Source of the DNA: Litorisediminicola beolgyonensis
Lineage (GTDB): Bacteria > Pseudomonadota > Alphaproteobacteria > Rhodobacterales > Rhodobacteraceae
Assembly (NCBI RefSeq): GCF_042679605.1
Contig: NZ_JBHTMU010000012.1
Location: forward strand, 1-64,000
Reading direction: 5' to 3'
DNA: 64,000 nucleotides
Below the pieces are notes generated by a model, which had not been told where the DNA came from, searched no databases, and saw only the letters and a program-made list of their open reading frames with translations. Both the position numbers and the translations under genes were made by a program. This document shows positions 32,516-41,453 of this stretch, piece by piece (the first letter of the stretch is position 1; each line of letters opens with the position of its first letter).

Positions 32516-34399
32516 TCAGCGACCATGATCTTTCAGGATGGCGGCGGTGCGTGCGAGCCGCGGATCGGCGGCGAGCGCCTCGGGGCCCTTGGGCAGGCGT
32601 TGCCGCCAGTTCGGATACTGGATGGTGGTGCCCGGCAGGTTGGGCTGCTCGGTCACCTCGAGCACGTTCTCGGCCTGGACCGCGACAAGCCGCGAGGCGG
32701 CCGCGGCGAGGGTGGCGTGCATCCTCTCGGCGCTGTCCGGCACGGCGTCGGAATACCCGGCGCTCAGCCGGTCGAAGCGCTCGACCTCGGCTGTGCGTTC
32801 GCCGCTCAGCCAGTCGGCATCGGTTTCGCTCGTGACGCCGATGAGGCGGCGCGCCTCGATCTCGCGCGCGCCGCGCCAGCCGGTCCAGGTGGGCAGGTCA
32901 TGGGTCGAGAAGCTGGCGATGGCGGCCTCGGTGTAGTCCCCGGGCGCGCGGAAGCGGTCCTCGCCCCAATGCTGCTCGAAGATCGAGACGCGGCAGCCGA
33001 GGATGCCTGAGCGCGCCATCGCCTCGCCGAGACCTTCGGGGATGTTGCCGAGATCCTCGCCGACGATGCTCGCGCCCGCGCGGGCGGCCTCGATCCGGGC
33101 GACGGCCAGCATCGCCTCCCGCGGCATCTGCACATAGGCGCCGGGCGCGCCGTCGGGCACCCAGAAGGCGCGCTCGAAGCCGAGGATATGGTCGATTCTC
33201 AGAAGCCCCGAGAAGCGGAGCTGCCGCCGCAGCGTCTCGGCCAGCGCCTGGAAGCCCGTGGCGATCAGATGCGCGGGGTTGAAGGGCGCGAGGTTCCAGT
33301 TCTGACCGTCGCGCGCGAAGGCGTCGGGCGGCGCACCAAGCGAGGCCCCGGAGGCAAAGCTCGCGCGATCCTCCCAGGTTTCGGCGCCGTGGGGATGGGT
33401 GCCGACCGCGAGATCCAGATAGAGCCCCTGCGTCATGCCCGCCGCGCGGGCGCGCGCCTGCGCGGCGTCGAGCTGCCGCTCGGCTTCGAATTGCTGCCAG
33501 GCGTGGAACCTCAGCCGCTCGGCCATCTCCCGCGCCGCCTGCCGCGTCTCGGGGCTCTCCGGGTCCTGCAGGGCCGCGGGCCATGTGTTCCAGTAGGGCC
33601 CATGAATTTCCGAGAGCGCCTGGTGGGTGGCGAAGCGGGTCAGCGCCTCGCCCTCCTCGGCAAGCCAGGGCAGGAACCCGGTCAGCGCCGCGCGTTCGAA
33701 GACGCCTTCGAGCGCGGCGTTCTGCGCGGGGATCTCGGTGTAGTAGTCGATCAACCGCCCGCTTTCGGGCCGCTGCATGCCGGTGGCGATATGCAGCGTC
33801 GAGAGGCGGCGGCGATGCGATGGCGTGTAGGGCGAGAAGGCCGTCTCGTCGCTCGGAAACCCGGCATGGACCGGGTTGATCCCGAGAAAGCCCGCGCCAT
33901 GCCGCGCGGCCCCCTCGGCCATGCGCGCGAGATCGCGGTAGTCGCCGATCCCGCCCGTGGCCGCGTCGCGCAGGCCCCAGAGCGGGACCATGAGACCCCA
34001 GCCGCGATCGGGCAGGGGAAGGGACCCTGGCGCCGAGAGGATCCAGCAGGTCGCGCCGCCGCTTTCCAGCCGGTGCCGCCCGATCGGCAGGGCAGGCAGC
34101 TCCGGCCCGGTGCCTTCGTCGCCCTCGCCATTTTCAAGGAAGATCTGCCAGTCCTGACCCTCGGGGATGTCGAGCACAGGGGCGCTCCCGGCCTCTGAGA
34201 TCACCCATTCGGGCAAGGTGTCGGGCGCGGGCAGGGTGGCCAGCGCCTCTTCCGCCTCGGCCTCGGAGGCAGGCGCGAAGCCCATTGCCGCGAGGAGACC
34301 GTCGCGGGTCTCGGGCGTGGTGTCATGCCGCGCGCCGGTCGCGTCGGTATAGCCCGGCAGGATGCCGAGCCGCCGTGCAAGAGCGTAGCGCGCGCTCAT
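32516..34399 (-). CDS. malQ: 4-alpha-glucanotransferase (amylomaltase, GH77)
   Basis: The protein has 627 residues. GH77 motifs are present: the nucleophile Asp in LRIDHILGFERAFWVP, the acid/base Glu in ASIVGEDLGNIPEGL, and the stabiliser Asp in ASFSTHDLPTWTGW. An N-terminal extension of about 140 residues is typical of the bacterial MalQ type. It transfers maltosyl and longer glucan chains, recycling short malto-oligosaccharides left after phosphorylase and debranching enzyme act. Its ATG overlaps the glgX stop by four bases. The reading frame continues open upstream over glgX, but the MSARYALARRLGILPGYTDA start is the natural one. Confidence 0.93.
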   Translation of the reverse strand: MSARYALARRLGILPGYTDATGARHDTTPETRDGLLAAMGFAPASEAEAEEALATLPAPDTLPEWVISEAGSAPVLDIPEGQDWQIFLENGEGDEGTGPELPALPIGRHRLESGGATCWILSAPGSLPLPDRGWGLMVPLWGLRDAATGGIGDYRDLARMAEGAARHGAGFLGINPVHAGFPSDETAFSPYTPSHRRRLSTLHIATGMQRPESGRLIDYYTEIPAQNAALEGVFERAALTGFLPWLAEEGEALTRFATHQALSEIHGPYWNTWPAALQDPESPETRQAAREMAERLRFHAWQQFEAERQLDAAQARARAAGMTQGLYLDLAVGTHPHGAETWEDRASFASGASLGAPPDAFARDGQNWNLAPFNPAHLIATGFQALAETLRRQLRFSGLLRIDHILGFERAFWVPDGAPGAYVQMPREAMLAVARIEAARAGASIVGEDLGNIPEGLGEAMARSGILGCRVSIFEQHWGEDRFRAPGDYTEAAIASFSTHDLPTWTGWRGAREIEARRLIGVTSETDADWLSGERTAEVERFDRLSAGYSDAVPDSAERMHATLAAAASRLVAVQAENVLEVTEQPNLPGTTIQYPNWRQRLPKGPEALAADPRLARTAAILKDHGR

Positions 34400-36480
34400 G
34401 CGGCCTCCAGCACGAAGACCCGGACCGAGGCTCCGGCCAGCGCGACCGTGTCGCCTGCGGGCTCGGTCCCGTGCTTGGGGCGCGCGGTGTCGATATGGCT
34501 GACCCAGTGCCAGCCCTCGGGCGGCGCGGGCATGGTCAGCGCGACCTCGCCCCCGGCATTGAACACCACGAAAAGAGCCTCTTCGCGCTGCGCGTAGCGC
34601 GGCGTGCCCGAGGCCATCCGCATCTCGGCGCAAATCACCTGCCGGTCGGCGTCGAGCCAGTCGGCATCGGTCATCTGCTCGCCATCCTCGCGCCACCAGA
34701 ACAGATCCTCGATCCCGTCGACGATCCGCTCGCGCGAATGCAGGAACCGCTTCTGGCGCAGGATCGGATGCGCCTTGCGGAAGGCGATGAGCTTCTGGAC
34801 GAAGAGCATCATCTCGCAATCGGCATTGGCCCAGTCGAGCCAGCCGATCTCGTTGTCCTGGCAATAGGCGTTGTTGTTGCCGTGCTGCGAATTGCCGAAC
34901 TCGTCCCCGGCCAGGAGCATCGGTGTGCCCTGGCTCAGCAGTAGCGTGGCCAGCATGTTGCGGCGACGGAGCGCGCGCGCGGCGATGACCTCGGGATCGT
35001 CGGTCGGCCCCTCGACGCCGAAATTGGCGCTGGCATTGTCGCCGTGGCCGTCGCGGTTGTCCTCGCCATTGGCCTCGTTGTGGCGCTCCACGTAAGAGGT
35101 CACGTCGGCCAGGGTGAAGCCGTCATGGGCGGTCACGAGGTTGACGCTCGCGGTCGCGGGACGGCCCGAATGGTCGAACTGCTGGGCCGAGCCTGTGATC
35201 CGGTTGGCAAGCTCGGGCGCCATCAGGTCGTCGCCGCGCCAGAACCGGCGGACGCCGTCGCGATACTTGTCGTTCCACTCGGAAAAGGGCGGCGGGAACG
35301 CGCCCACCTGGTAGCCGCCCGGGCCGATATCCCAGGGCTCCGCGATCAGTTTCACGCGGGTCAGGACCGGGTCCTGCCGGAGCGCGTCGAAGAAGGCCGA
35401 GCCCGGGTCGAAGCCCGCGCTGGTCCGGCCGAGCGTGGCGCAGAGATCGAAGCGGAAGCCGTCGACATGGAAGGTCTCGACCCAGTAGCGCAGGCTGTCC
35501 ATCACCATCCGCATCACCATCGGATGGTCCATGTTCACCGTGTTGCCGGTGCCGGTGTCGTTGATGTAGTGCCGCCGGTCCTCGGCCAGCCGGTAATAGC
35601 TGGCATTGTCGAGCCCCTTGTAGGCAAAGGTCGGACCCATCTGGTCGCCTTCGCAGGTGTGGTTGTAGACTACGTCGAGGATCACCTCGATCCCGGCGGA
35701 ATGGAGGCGGGCGACCGCGTGCTGGACCTCGCGCAGACGGCCCTCGCTGAGGTAGCGCGGATCGGGCGCGAAGAAGCCGAGCGTCTGGTAGCCCCAGTAA
35801 TTGCGCAGGCCCTTGTCGACGAGGAACCGGTCGTCGACGAAGGCATGGATCGGCAGCAACTCGATCGCGGTCACGCCCAGGCAGGTCAGGTGATCGAGCA
35901 TCGGCTCGGAGGCGAGCGCGAGAAATCCGCTCAGGCCCTGCGTGCCGGGATGCTGCGCCGTCAGGCCTTTCACATGGGCCTCGTAGATCACCGATTCCTC
36001 CATCGGCTTGGCGGGCGGCACATCATCGCCCCAGGAAAAGCTCGGATCCTCCACGACGCATTTCGGCATGAAGGGCGCGCTGTCGCGGGTGTCGAAGCTC
36101 AGGTCCTCGTCCTTGTGCCCGACGGTGTAGCCGTAGAGCGCGTCATGCCAGCGCGGATGCCCGGTCAGGCGCTTGGCATAGGGGTCGATCAGGAGCTTGT
36201 TGGCATTGAAGCGGTGGCCGTGCTCGGGCGCGTAAGGCCCGTCGGCCCGGTAGCCGTAGAGCTGTCCCGGACGGATACCGGGGAGGTATCCGTGCCAGAC
36301 ATCGCCATCGCGTTCGGGAAGGACGATGCGGTCGGTCTCGGTCCGGCCATCGGGCGAGAAGAGGCAGAGCGTCATCTGTCGCGCATGTTGCGAGAACACG
36401 GCGAAATTGGTGCCATCGCCGTCGAAACGAGCGCCCAGGGGCGCGGCAAGCCCCGGAGCGAGAGAGGAGGAGAGTGTCAT
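34396..36480 (-). CDS. glgX: Glycogen debranching enzyme GlgX
   Basis: The protein has 694 residues. An N-terminal CBM48 domain (LGARFDGDGTNFAVFSQHARQMTLCLF) precedes a GH13_11 catalytic domain. The nucleophile is in VDGFRFDLCATLGR, the acid/base in VKLIAEPWDIGPGGYQVG, and region IV in VTAHDGFTLAD. The sequence GTPMLLAGDEFGNSQHGNNNAYCQDN is a hallmark of isoamylase/GlgX proteins. It removes alpha-1,6 branches from phosphorylase-limit glycogen. It overlaps glgA upstream and malQ downstream by four bases each. Confidence 0.95.
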   Translation of the reverse strand: MTLSSSLAPGLAAPLGARFDGDGTNFAVFSQHARQMTLCLFSPDGRTETDRIVLPERDGDVWHGYLPGIRPGQLYGYRADGPYAPEHGHRFNANKLLIDPYAKRLTGHPRWHDALYGYTVGHKDEDLSFDTRDSAPFMPKCVVEDPSFSWGDDVPPAKPMEESVIYEAHVKGLTAQHPGTQGLSGFLALASEPMLDHLTCLGVTAIELLPIHAFVDDRFLVDKGLRNYWGYQTLGFFAPDPRYLSEGRLREVQHAVARLHSAGIEVILDVVYNHTCEGDQMGPTFAYKGLDNASYYRLAEDRRHYINDTGTGNTVNMDHPMVMRMVMDSLRYWVETFHVDGFRFDLCATLGRTSAGFDPGSAFFDALRQDPVLTRVKLIAEPWDIGPGGYQVGAFPPPFSEWNDKYRDGVRRFWRGDDLMAPELANRITGSAQQFDHSGRPATASVNLVTAHDGFTLADVTSYVERHNEANGEDNRDGHGDNASANFGVEGPTDDPEVIAARALRRRNMLATLLLSQGTPMLLAGDEFGNSQHGNNNAYCQDNEIGWLDWANADCEMMLFVQKLIAFRKAHPILRQKRFLHSRERIVDGIEDLFWWREDGEQMTDADWLDADRQVICAEMRMASGTPRYAQREEALFVVFNAGGEVALTMPAPPEGWHWVSHIDTARPKHGTEPAGDTVALAGASVRVFVLEAA

Positions 36481-37880
36481 CGGGGTCCTGTAAGCGCCTC
36501 GTAGAGATCGCGGTAAGCGGCGGCGGAACGATCCCAGCCGACCGGCTGTGCCATGGCATTTTTCATCATCGTCTGCCAGACGGTCCTGTCGCGCCAGAGC
36601 GCGCAGAGCTTGGTGAGCGCACCAGCGAGGGCCGCGGTGGTGATCGGCAGAACCTGCAGGCCCGTGGCGCAGCCCGCGTCCAGTCCGGCGGGGCTCGCGT
36701 TGATCACCGTATCGGCCAGTCCTCCGGTCATCGCCACGACCGGCAGCGTGCCGTAGCGCAGCCCGTAAAGCTGGGTCAGCCCGCAGGGCTCGAAGCGCGA
36801 GGGCACGAGGATCGCGTCGCCCCCGGCGATCATGCGCTTGGAGAGCGCTTCGTCGTAACCGATGCGGACGGCGACGCCCGCGTGGCGGAGCGCGGCCTGC
36901 CGGAACGCGGCTTCGAGACGGGCGTCGCCCGAGCCCAGAAGCGCCAGTTGCCCACCCTGGTCGAGAAGTGCGGGCAGGGCGTCGAGCAGCATGTCGAGAC
37001 CCTTCTGCTCGGTCAGCCGCGAGATCACCACGCAGAGCGGCCCGTCGCTCTCGGGCAGGTCGAACTCCTGCCGGAGTGCCGCGGTGTGGCGCGCCTTGCC
37101 GCGCGGGCTCTTGTAGGGCGGCGACCAGGCCTCGAGGTCGATGCCGTTCAGGATGCCGGTCAGGACATTCGCCCGGGCGCGCAGGACGCCGTCGAGGCCC
37201 ATGCCGAATTCGGGGGTCAGAAGCTCGGCGGCGTAGGTCGGGCTTACCGTGGTGATCGCGTCGGACCAGAGCATCCCGGCCTTCAGCGCCGAGATCTGCC
37301 CCCAGTATTCGAAGCCCTCGCTGGTATAGCCGCTCTCGGGCAGGCGCAGCGTCTCGCGCATCGCCGCGGGCGCAAGGCCCTGGAAGGCCACGTTGTGGAT
37401 CGTCAGAACGCTCGCGGCCTTGGCGCCGCTTTCGCGGGCGTAGAGCGGCGCGATCCCGGCCTGCCAGTCATGGCAATGGAGGACGTCCGGCACCCAGTCG
37501 CCGACCCCCTCGGTCGCGATCCGCGCCGCGACAAGGCTGAGCGCGGCATAGCGCACCGGATTGTCCGGCCAGTCCCGCCCGTTCGGTCCGAGATACGGCC
37601 CGCCCGAACGGTCGAAGAGATGCGGCGCGTCGAGCGCGTAGAGCCTGGTTTCGCCCAGAAGCCCCGTCACCAGCCGCGCCGGCGCGCCGAAGACTTTGCC
37701 AAGGTCATGCGTCTCGCCGCCCGAAATCGCGCCCATCACCGCCGGATAGCCCGGCAGGAGCGTGCGCATCTCGACGCCCAGAGGCGCCAGGGCGCCGGGC
37801 AGGGCGCCCGCCACGTCTGCAAGCCCCCCGGTCTTGACCAGGGGGACGCATTCGGAAGTGACGGACAGGACGCGGGTCAT
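36477..37880 (-). CDS. glgA: Glycogen synthase (ADP-glucose type, GT5)
   Basis: The protein has 467 residues. The N-terminal ADP-glucose motif is VTSECVPLVKTGGLADVAGALP (K-T-G-G-L). The C-terminal GT-B motif is PSRFEPCGLTQLYGLRYGTLPVV, with the catalytic Glu, and the synthase pattern VISRLTEQKGLDML is present. It extends alpha-1,4-glucan from ADP-glucose made by GlgC. The ATG at 37880 overlaps the glgC stop by four bases. This start gives the standard MTRVLSVTSEC N-terminus. Confidence 0.95.
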   Translation of the reverse strand: MTRVLSVTSECVPLVKTGGLADVAGALPGALAPLGVEMRTLLPGYPAVMGAISGGETHDLGKVFGAPARLVTGLLGETRLYALDAPHLFDRSGGPYLGPNGRDWPDNPVRYAALSLVAARIATEGVGDWVPDVLHCHDWQAGIAPLYARESGAKAASVLTIHNVAFQGLAPAAMRETLRLPESGYTSEGFEYWGQISALKAGMLWSDAITTVSPTYAAELLTPEFGMGLDGVLRARANVLTGILNGIDLEAWSPPYKSPRGKARHTAALRQEFDLPESDGPLCVVISRLTEQKGLDMLLDALPALLDQGGQLALLGSGDARLEAAFRQAALRHAGVAVRIGYDEALSKRMIAGGDAILVPSRFEPCGLTQLYGLRYGTLPVVAMTGGLADTVINASPAGLDAGCATGLQVLPITTAALAGALTKLCALWRDRTVWQTMMKNAMAQPVGWDRSAAAYRDLYEALTGPR

Positions 37881-39142
37881 GAGTCGGCGTCTCTCCTGGC
37901 GAGCATCGAGCTGGTGATCAGGGTGATCCCGCCCTCGGAGACGCGGAACCACTTGGCGTCCTCTTCCGGGTCCTCGCCGACGACGAGGCCTTCGGGGATG
38001 TGGACGCCCCGGTCGATCACCACGTTTTTCAGCCGCGCGTGGCGGCCGACGGTGACGTAGGGCAGCACGATCGCGCCTTCGAGCGACGCGAAGCTGTTGG
38101 TGTGGACCTGCGTGAAGAGAAGCGAGCGCCGGATCTCGGTGCCCGAGATGATGCAGCCACCCGAGACGAGGCTCGAGACCGCGTTGCCGCGCCGGTTGGC
38201 CTCGTCATGGATGAACTTCGCCGGAGGCGAGAGCTCGGAATAGGTCCAGATCGGCCAGTCCTTGTCCCAGAGATCGAGATCGGGATCGAAATCGGTTAGG
38301 TCGATATTGGCCTTCCAGAAGGCGTCCACCGTGCCCACGTCGCGCCAGTAGGAGGGTGCGCCCGGCACCGAGCGCACGCAGCTGTCCTCGAAGCGATGGG
38401 CCTGCGCCTTGCCGTTCTTGACGATCTCGGGGATCAGGTCGTTGCCGAAATCATGGCTCGAATTGTCGTCCTCGGCGTCGCGGGTCAGGAGATCGCGCAG
38501 GAAATCCCAGCGGAAGACGTAGATGCCCATCGACGCCAGCGCCACGGACGGGTCGTCCGGCGTGCCCGGCGGGTCCTTGGGCTTCTCCAGGAACGAGGTG
38601 ATCACGTCCTTCTCGTCGATCGCCATCACCCCGAAGGCCGAGGCCTCCTCGCGCGGGACGGTGAGGCAGCCGATGGTGACGTCGGCCTCCGCATCGACAT
38701 GGTGACGGATCATCTTCTCGTAATCCATCTTGTAGATGTGGTCGCCAGCGAGGATCAGCACGTAATCGACGCCGTAGCTGTCGATGATGTCGATGTTCTG
38801 CGCGACGGCATCCGCGGTGCCGCGATACCACATGCTCTCGTCCACCCGCTGCGAGGCGGGCAGGATGTCGAGAAATTCGTTCCGCTCGGCGCGGAAGAAG
38901 TTCCAGCCGCGCTGGCAGTGCCGGATCAGGCTGTGGGCCTTGTACTGGGTGGCCACGGCCATCTTGCGGATGCCGGAGTTCATCGCGTTCGACAGCGCGA
39001 AATCGATGATCCGCGTCTTGCCACCGAAATAGACCGCCGGTTTCACCCGCCGGTCGGTCAGTTCCTTCAGCCGAGAGCCGCGCCCACCGGCGAGCACGAA
39101 GGCCATCGTCCGGCTGGTCAGCCGTCCCGAGGTCACGTTCAT
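37877..39142 (-). CDS. glgC: Glucose-1-phosphate adenylyltransferase
   Basis: The protein has 421 residues. The nucleotide-binding signature is AFVLAGGRGSRLKELTDRRVKPAVYFGGKTRIIDF. The catalytic Asp region is DYVLILAGDHIYKMDYEKM, and the glucose-1-phosphate site includes FLEKPKDPP. A C-terminal left-handed beta-helix follows (VSGGCIISGTEIRRSLLF, GAIVLPYVTVGRHARLKNVVID). It makes ADP-glucose, the committed step of glycogen synthesis. Alphaproteobacterial enzymes are usually activated by fructose-6-phosphate and pyruvate, known for the family and not visible here. It starts 77 bp after glgB. Confidence 0.96.
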   Translation of the reverse strand: MNVTSGRLTSRTMAFVLAGGRGSRLKELTDRRVKPAVYFGGKTRIIDFALSNAMNSGIRKMAVATQYKAHSLIRHCQRGWNFFRAERNEFLDILPASQRVDESMWYRGTADAVAQNIDIIDSYGVDYVLILAGDHIYKMDYEKMIRHHVDAEADVTIGCLTVPREEASAFGVMAIDEKDVITSFLEKPKDPPGTPDDPSVALASMGIYVFRWDFLRDLLTRDAEDDNSSHDFGNDLIPEIVKNGKAQAHRFEDSCVRSVPGAPSYWRDVGTVDAFWKANIDLTDFDPDLDLWDKDWPIWTYSELSPPAKFIHDEANRRGNAVSSLVSGGCIISGTEIRRSLLFTQVHTNSFASLEGAIVLPYVTVGRHARLKNVVIDRGVHIPEGLVVGEDPEEDAKWFRVSEGGITLITSSMLARRDADS

Positions 39143-39219
39143 TTTGGTTCCTCCCCCCCTTATTGCGCCGCGCCCGCTGTCGCGGGTGCTGCGGCCATGC
39201 ATGTGTCGCGGGCGGGCCG

Positions 39220-41403
39220 TCATTCCTTGACCAGGAAGACGGCCGAAAGCGGCGGGATCACCACCGTCGCCTGCGCGGGCTGACCGTTGAAGCCGTCCTC
39301 CACGGCCTCCACGCTGCCCATGTTGCCGCGATCGCCGCCCCCGTAGAGGCCGGCATCGGTGTTGAGCGCCTCGCGCCATGTGCCGGCCTGCGGCATGCCG
39401 ACCCGATAGGCGGTCTGTTCGACCGGCGTGAAATTCGCGAGCACCACCACCTCGGCGTCGCCGGGATGGCCGCGCCGGATCCAGGCATAGACCGAGCGCT
39501 CGGCATCGTTGGCCTCGATCCACTGGAAGCCCTCGGGGTCGCAATCCTTGACGTGCAGCGCGGGCGTGTCGGCATAGAGCCGGTTCAGGTCGCGCACGAG
39601 GGACTGGATGCCCTTGTGATAGCCGCCCGAGGCCGCCGCCCAGTCGAGCTGGGCGTTGTGGTTCCACTCGTGGCCCTGGGCGAACTCCTGTCCCATGAAG
39701 AGAAGCTTCTTGCCGGGGTGGCCCCACATGAACCCGTAATAGGCGCGCAGGTTGGCGAATTTCTCCCATTCGCCGCCCGGCATCCGGTTCAGCATCGAGC
39801 CCTTGCCATGCACGACCTCGTCATGGCTGATCGGCAGGATGAAGTTCTCGGAGAAGGCGTAGTGCAGCCCGAAGGTCATCTGGTGATGGTGATGCTTGCG
39901 GTAGATCGGGTCCTTCTTGATGTATTCGAGCGTGTCGTTCATCCAGCCCATGTTCCACTTGAACCCGAAGCCGAGCCCGCCGTCATAGACCGGCCGCGAG
40001 ACCTTGGGGAACGAGGTGCTTTCCTCGGCCACCGTCATGATCCCGGGGCATTCGCCATAGGTCTCGGAGTTCATCGTGCGGAGCACGTCGATGGCCTCGT
40101 AATTCTCGCGCCCGCCATCCTTGTTCGGCACCCACTCGCCGTCCTTGCGCGAGTAGTCGCGGTAGAGCATCGAGGCGACCGCATCCACGCGCAGCCCGTC
40201 GGTGTGGTATTCCTCGAGCCAGTACAAGGCGTTGGAGACGAGGTAGTTCTTCACCTCGGTGCGCCCGTAATTGTAGATCAGCGTGTTCCAGTCCTGGTGG
40301 AACCCCTCGCGCGGGTCGGCATGCTCGTAGAGGGCGGTGCCGTCGAACTGGCCGAGCCCGTGCGGATCGGTCGGGAAATGGCCCGGCACCCAGTCGAGGA
40401 TGACGCCGATCCCGGCCTTGTGCGCCGCGTTGACCAGATCGCGAAACTCATGCGGAGGACCGTGGCGGACGGTGGGCGCGAACATGCCCACGGGCTGGTA
40501 GCCCCAGGAGCCGTCGAACGGATATTCCGAGATCGGCAGCAGCTCGATATGGGTGAAGCCCATGTCGCGGACATACTCGACCAGCTCGGTCGCGGCCTCG
40601 ACATAGGAGATGCGCCGCCCGTTCTCCTTTCGCCGCCACGAGCCCAGATGCACCTCGTAGACCGAGATCGGCGCCTCGCGGCCATTGGCCTTGGCGCGGG
40701 TCTCCATCCACTCCTGATCCGACCAGCCATAGCCGCGGATGTCGCGCACGACGCTGGCGTTCTCCGGCGGGTGCTGCGAGCCGAAGCCGACCGGGTCGGC
40801 CTTGAGCGGCAGGACCGCGCCATGCGCGCCGACGATCTCGTATTTGTAGACGGTGCCTTCGCCGAGACCGGGCAGGAAGATCTCCCAGACGCCGGTCGCG
40901 CCGCGCCGCCGCATGACATGCCGCCGGCCGTCCCAGAGGTTGAAATCGCCGACGACCGAGACGCGCCGGGCGTTGGGCGCCCAGACCGCGAAATGCGTGC
41001 CGTAGACGCCCTCGTGCTCCATCACATGCGCGCCGAGCACCGTCCAGAGCCGCTTATGGGTGCCTTCGCCCAGGAGATACTCGTCGATCTCGCCCAGGAC
41101 CGGGCCGAAGCGGTAGGTGTCCTCGGTGTCCCAGACACCGCCGGCATTGGCGCCGCGCAGCCCGTAGGGCGCGTCGCCCGGGACCGGTCCGTGGAAGGTT
41201 CCCGGGACGCCCTCGACCGGGGCGAGCGGGTATTGCTGGTTTCCGATCACCGCCCACATCTCAACCGCTCCGGGATCGAATGCGGTCACGGTCCTGGTCT
41301 CTCCCGCGCCGCGCGGGCCGAGGAGGGAAAAGACGTCGTCGCAGGTGCCTTCGGAAACACTGCGGAGACGGTCGAGCGGGGGGAGGTCTTTGTTCTGTGC
41401 CAT
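39220..41403 (-). CDS. glgB: 1,4-alpha-glucan branching enzyme (GH13_9)
   Basis: The protein has 727 residues. An N-terminal region and a CBM48 domain (GTHFAVWAPNARRVSVVGDFNLWDGRRHVM) are followed by the catalytic barrel. Region I is VILDWVPGHFPTD, region II TDGLRVDAVASMLYRDY, region III IMTVAEESTSFPKVSRP, and region IV ILPISHDEVVHGKGSM. It forms alpha-1,6 branches in glycogen. I chose the ATG at 41403 (MAQNKDLPPLDRL); longer forms overlap glgP. It starts 50 bp after the glgP stop. Confidence 0.95.
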   Translation of the reverse strand: MAQNKDLPPLDRLRSVSEGTCDDVFSLLGPRGAGETRTVTAFDPGAVEMWAVIGNQQYPLAPVEGVPGTFHGPVPGDAPYGLRGANAGGVWDTEDTYRFGPVLGEIDEYLLGEGTHKRLWTVLGAHVMEHEGVYGTHFAVWAPNARRVSVVGDFNLWDGRRHVMRRRGATGVWEIFLPGLGEGTVYKYEIVGAHGAVLPLKADPVGFGSQHPPENASVVRDIRGYGWSDQEWMETRAKANGREAPISVYEVHLGSWRRKENGRRISYVEAATELVEYVRDMGFTHIELLPISEYPFDGSWGYQPVGMFAPTVRHGPPHEFRDLVNAAHKAGIGVILDWVPGHFPTDPHGLGQFDGTALYEHADPREGFHQDWNTLIYNYGRTEVKNYLVSNALYWLEEYHTDGLRVDAVASMLYRDYSRKDGEWVPNKDGGRENYEAIDVLRTMNSETYGECPGIMTVAEESTSFPKVSRPVYDGGLGFGFKWNMGWMNDTLEYIKKDPIYRKHHHHQMTFGLHYAFSENFILPISHDEVVHGKGSMLNRMPGGEWEKFANLRAYYGFMWGHPGKKLLFMGQEFAQGHEWNHNAQLDWAAASGGYHKGIQSLVRDLNRLYADTPALHVKDCDPEGFQWIEANDAERSVYAWIRRGHPGDAEVVVLANFTPVEQTAYRVGMPQAGTWREALNTDAGLYGGGDRGNMGSVEAVEDGFNGQPAQATVVIPPLSAVFLVKE

Positions 41404-41453
41404 GCTGCCTAGCTTAGACCCCCGCTTCCGACGTTCAACGTATCGACCGATTT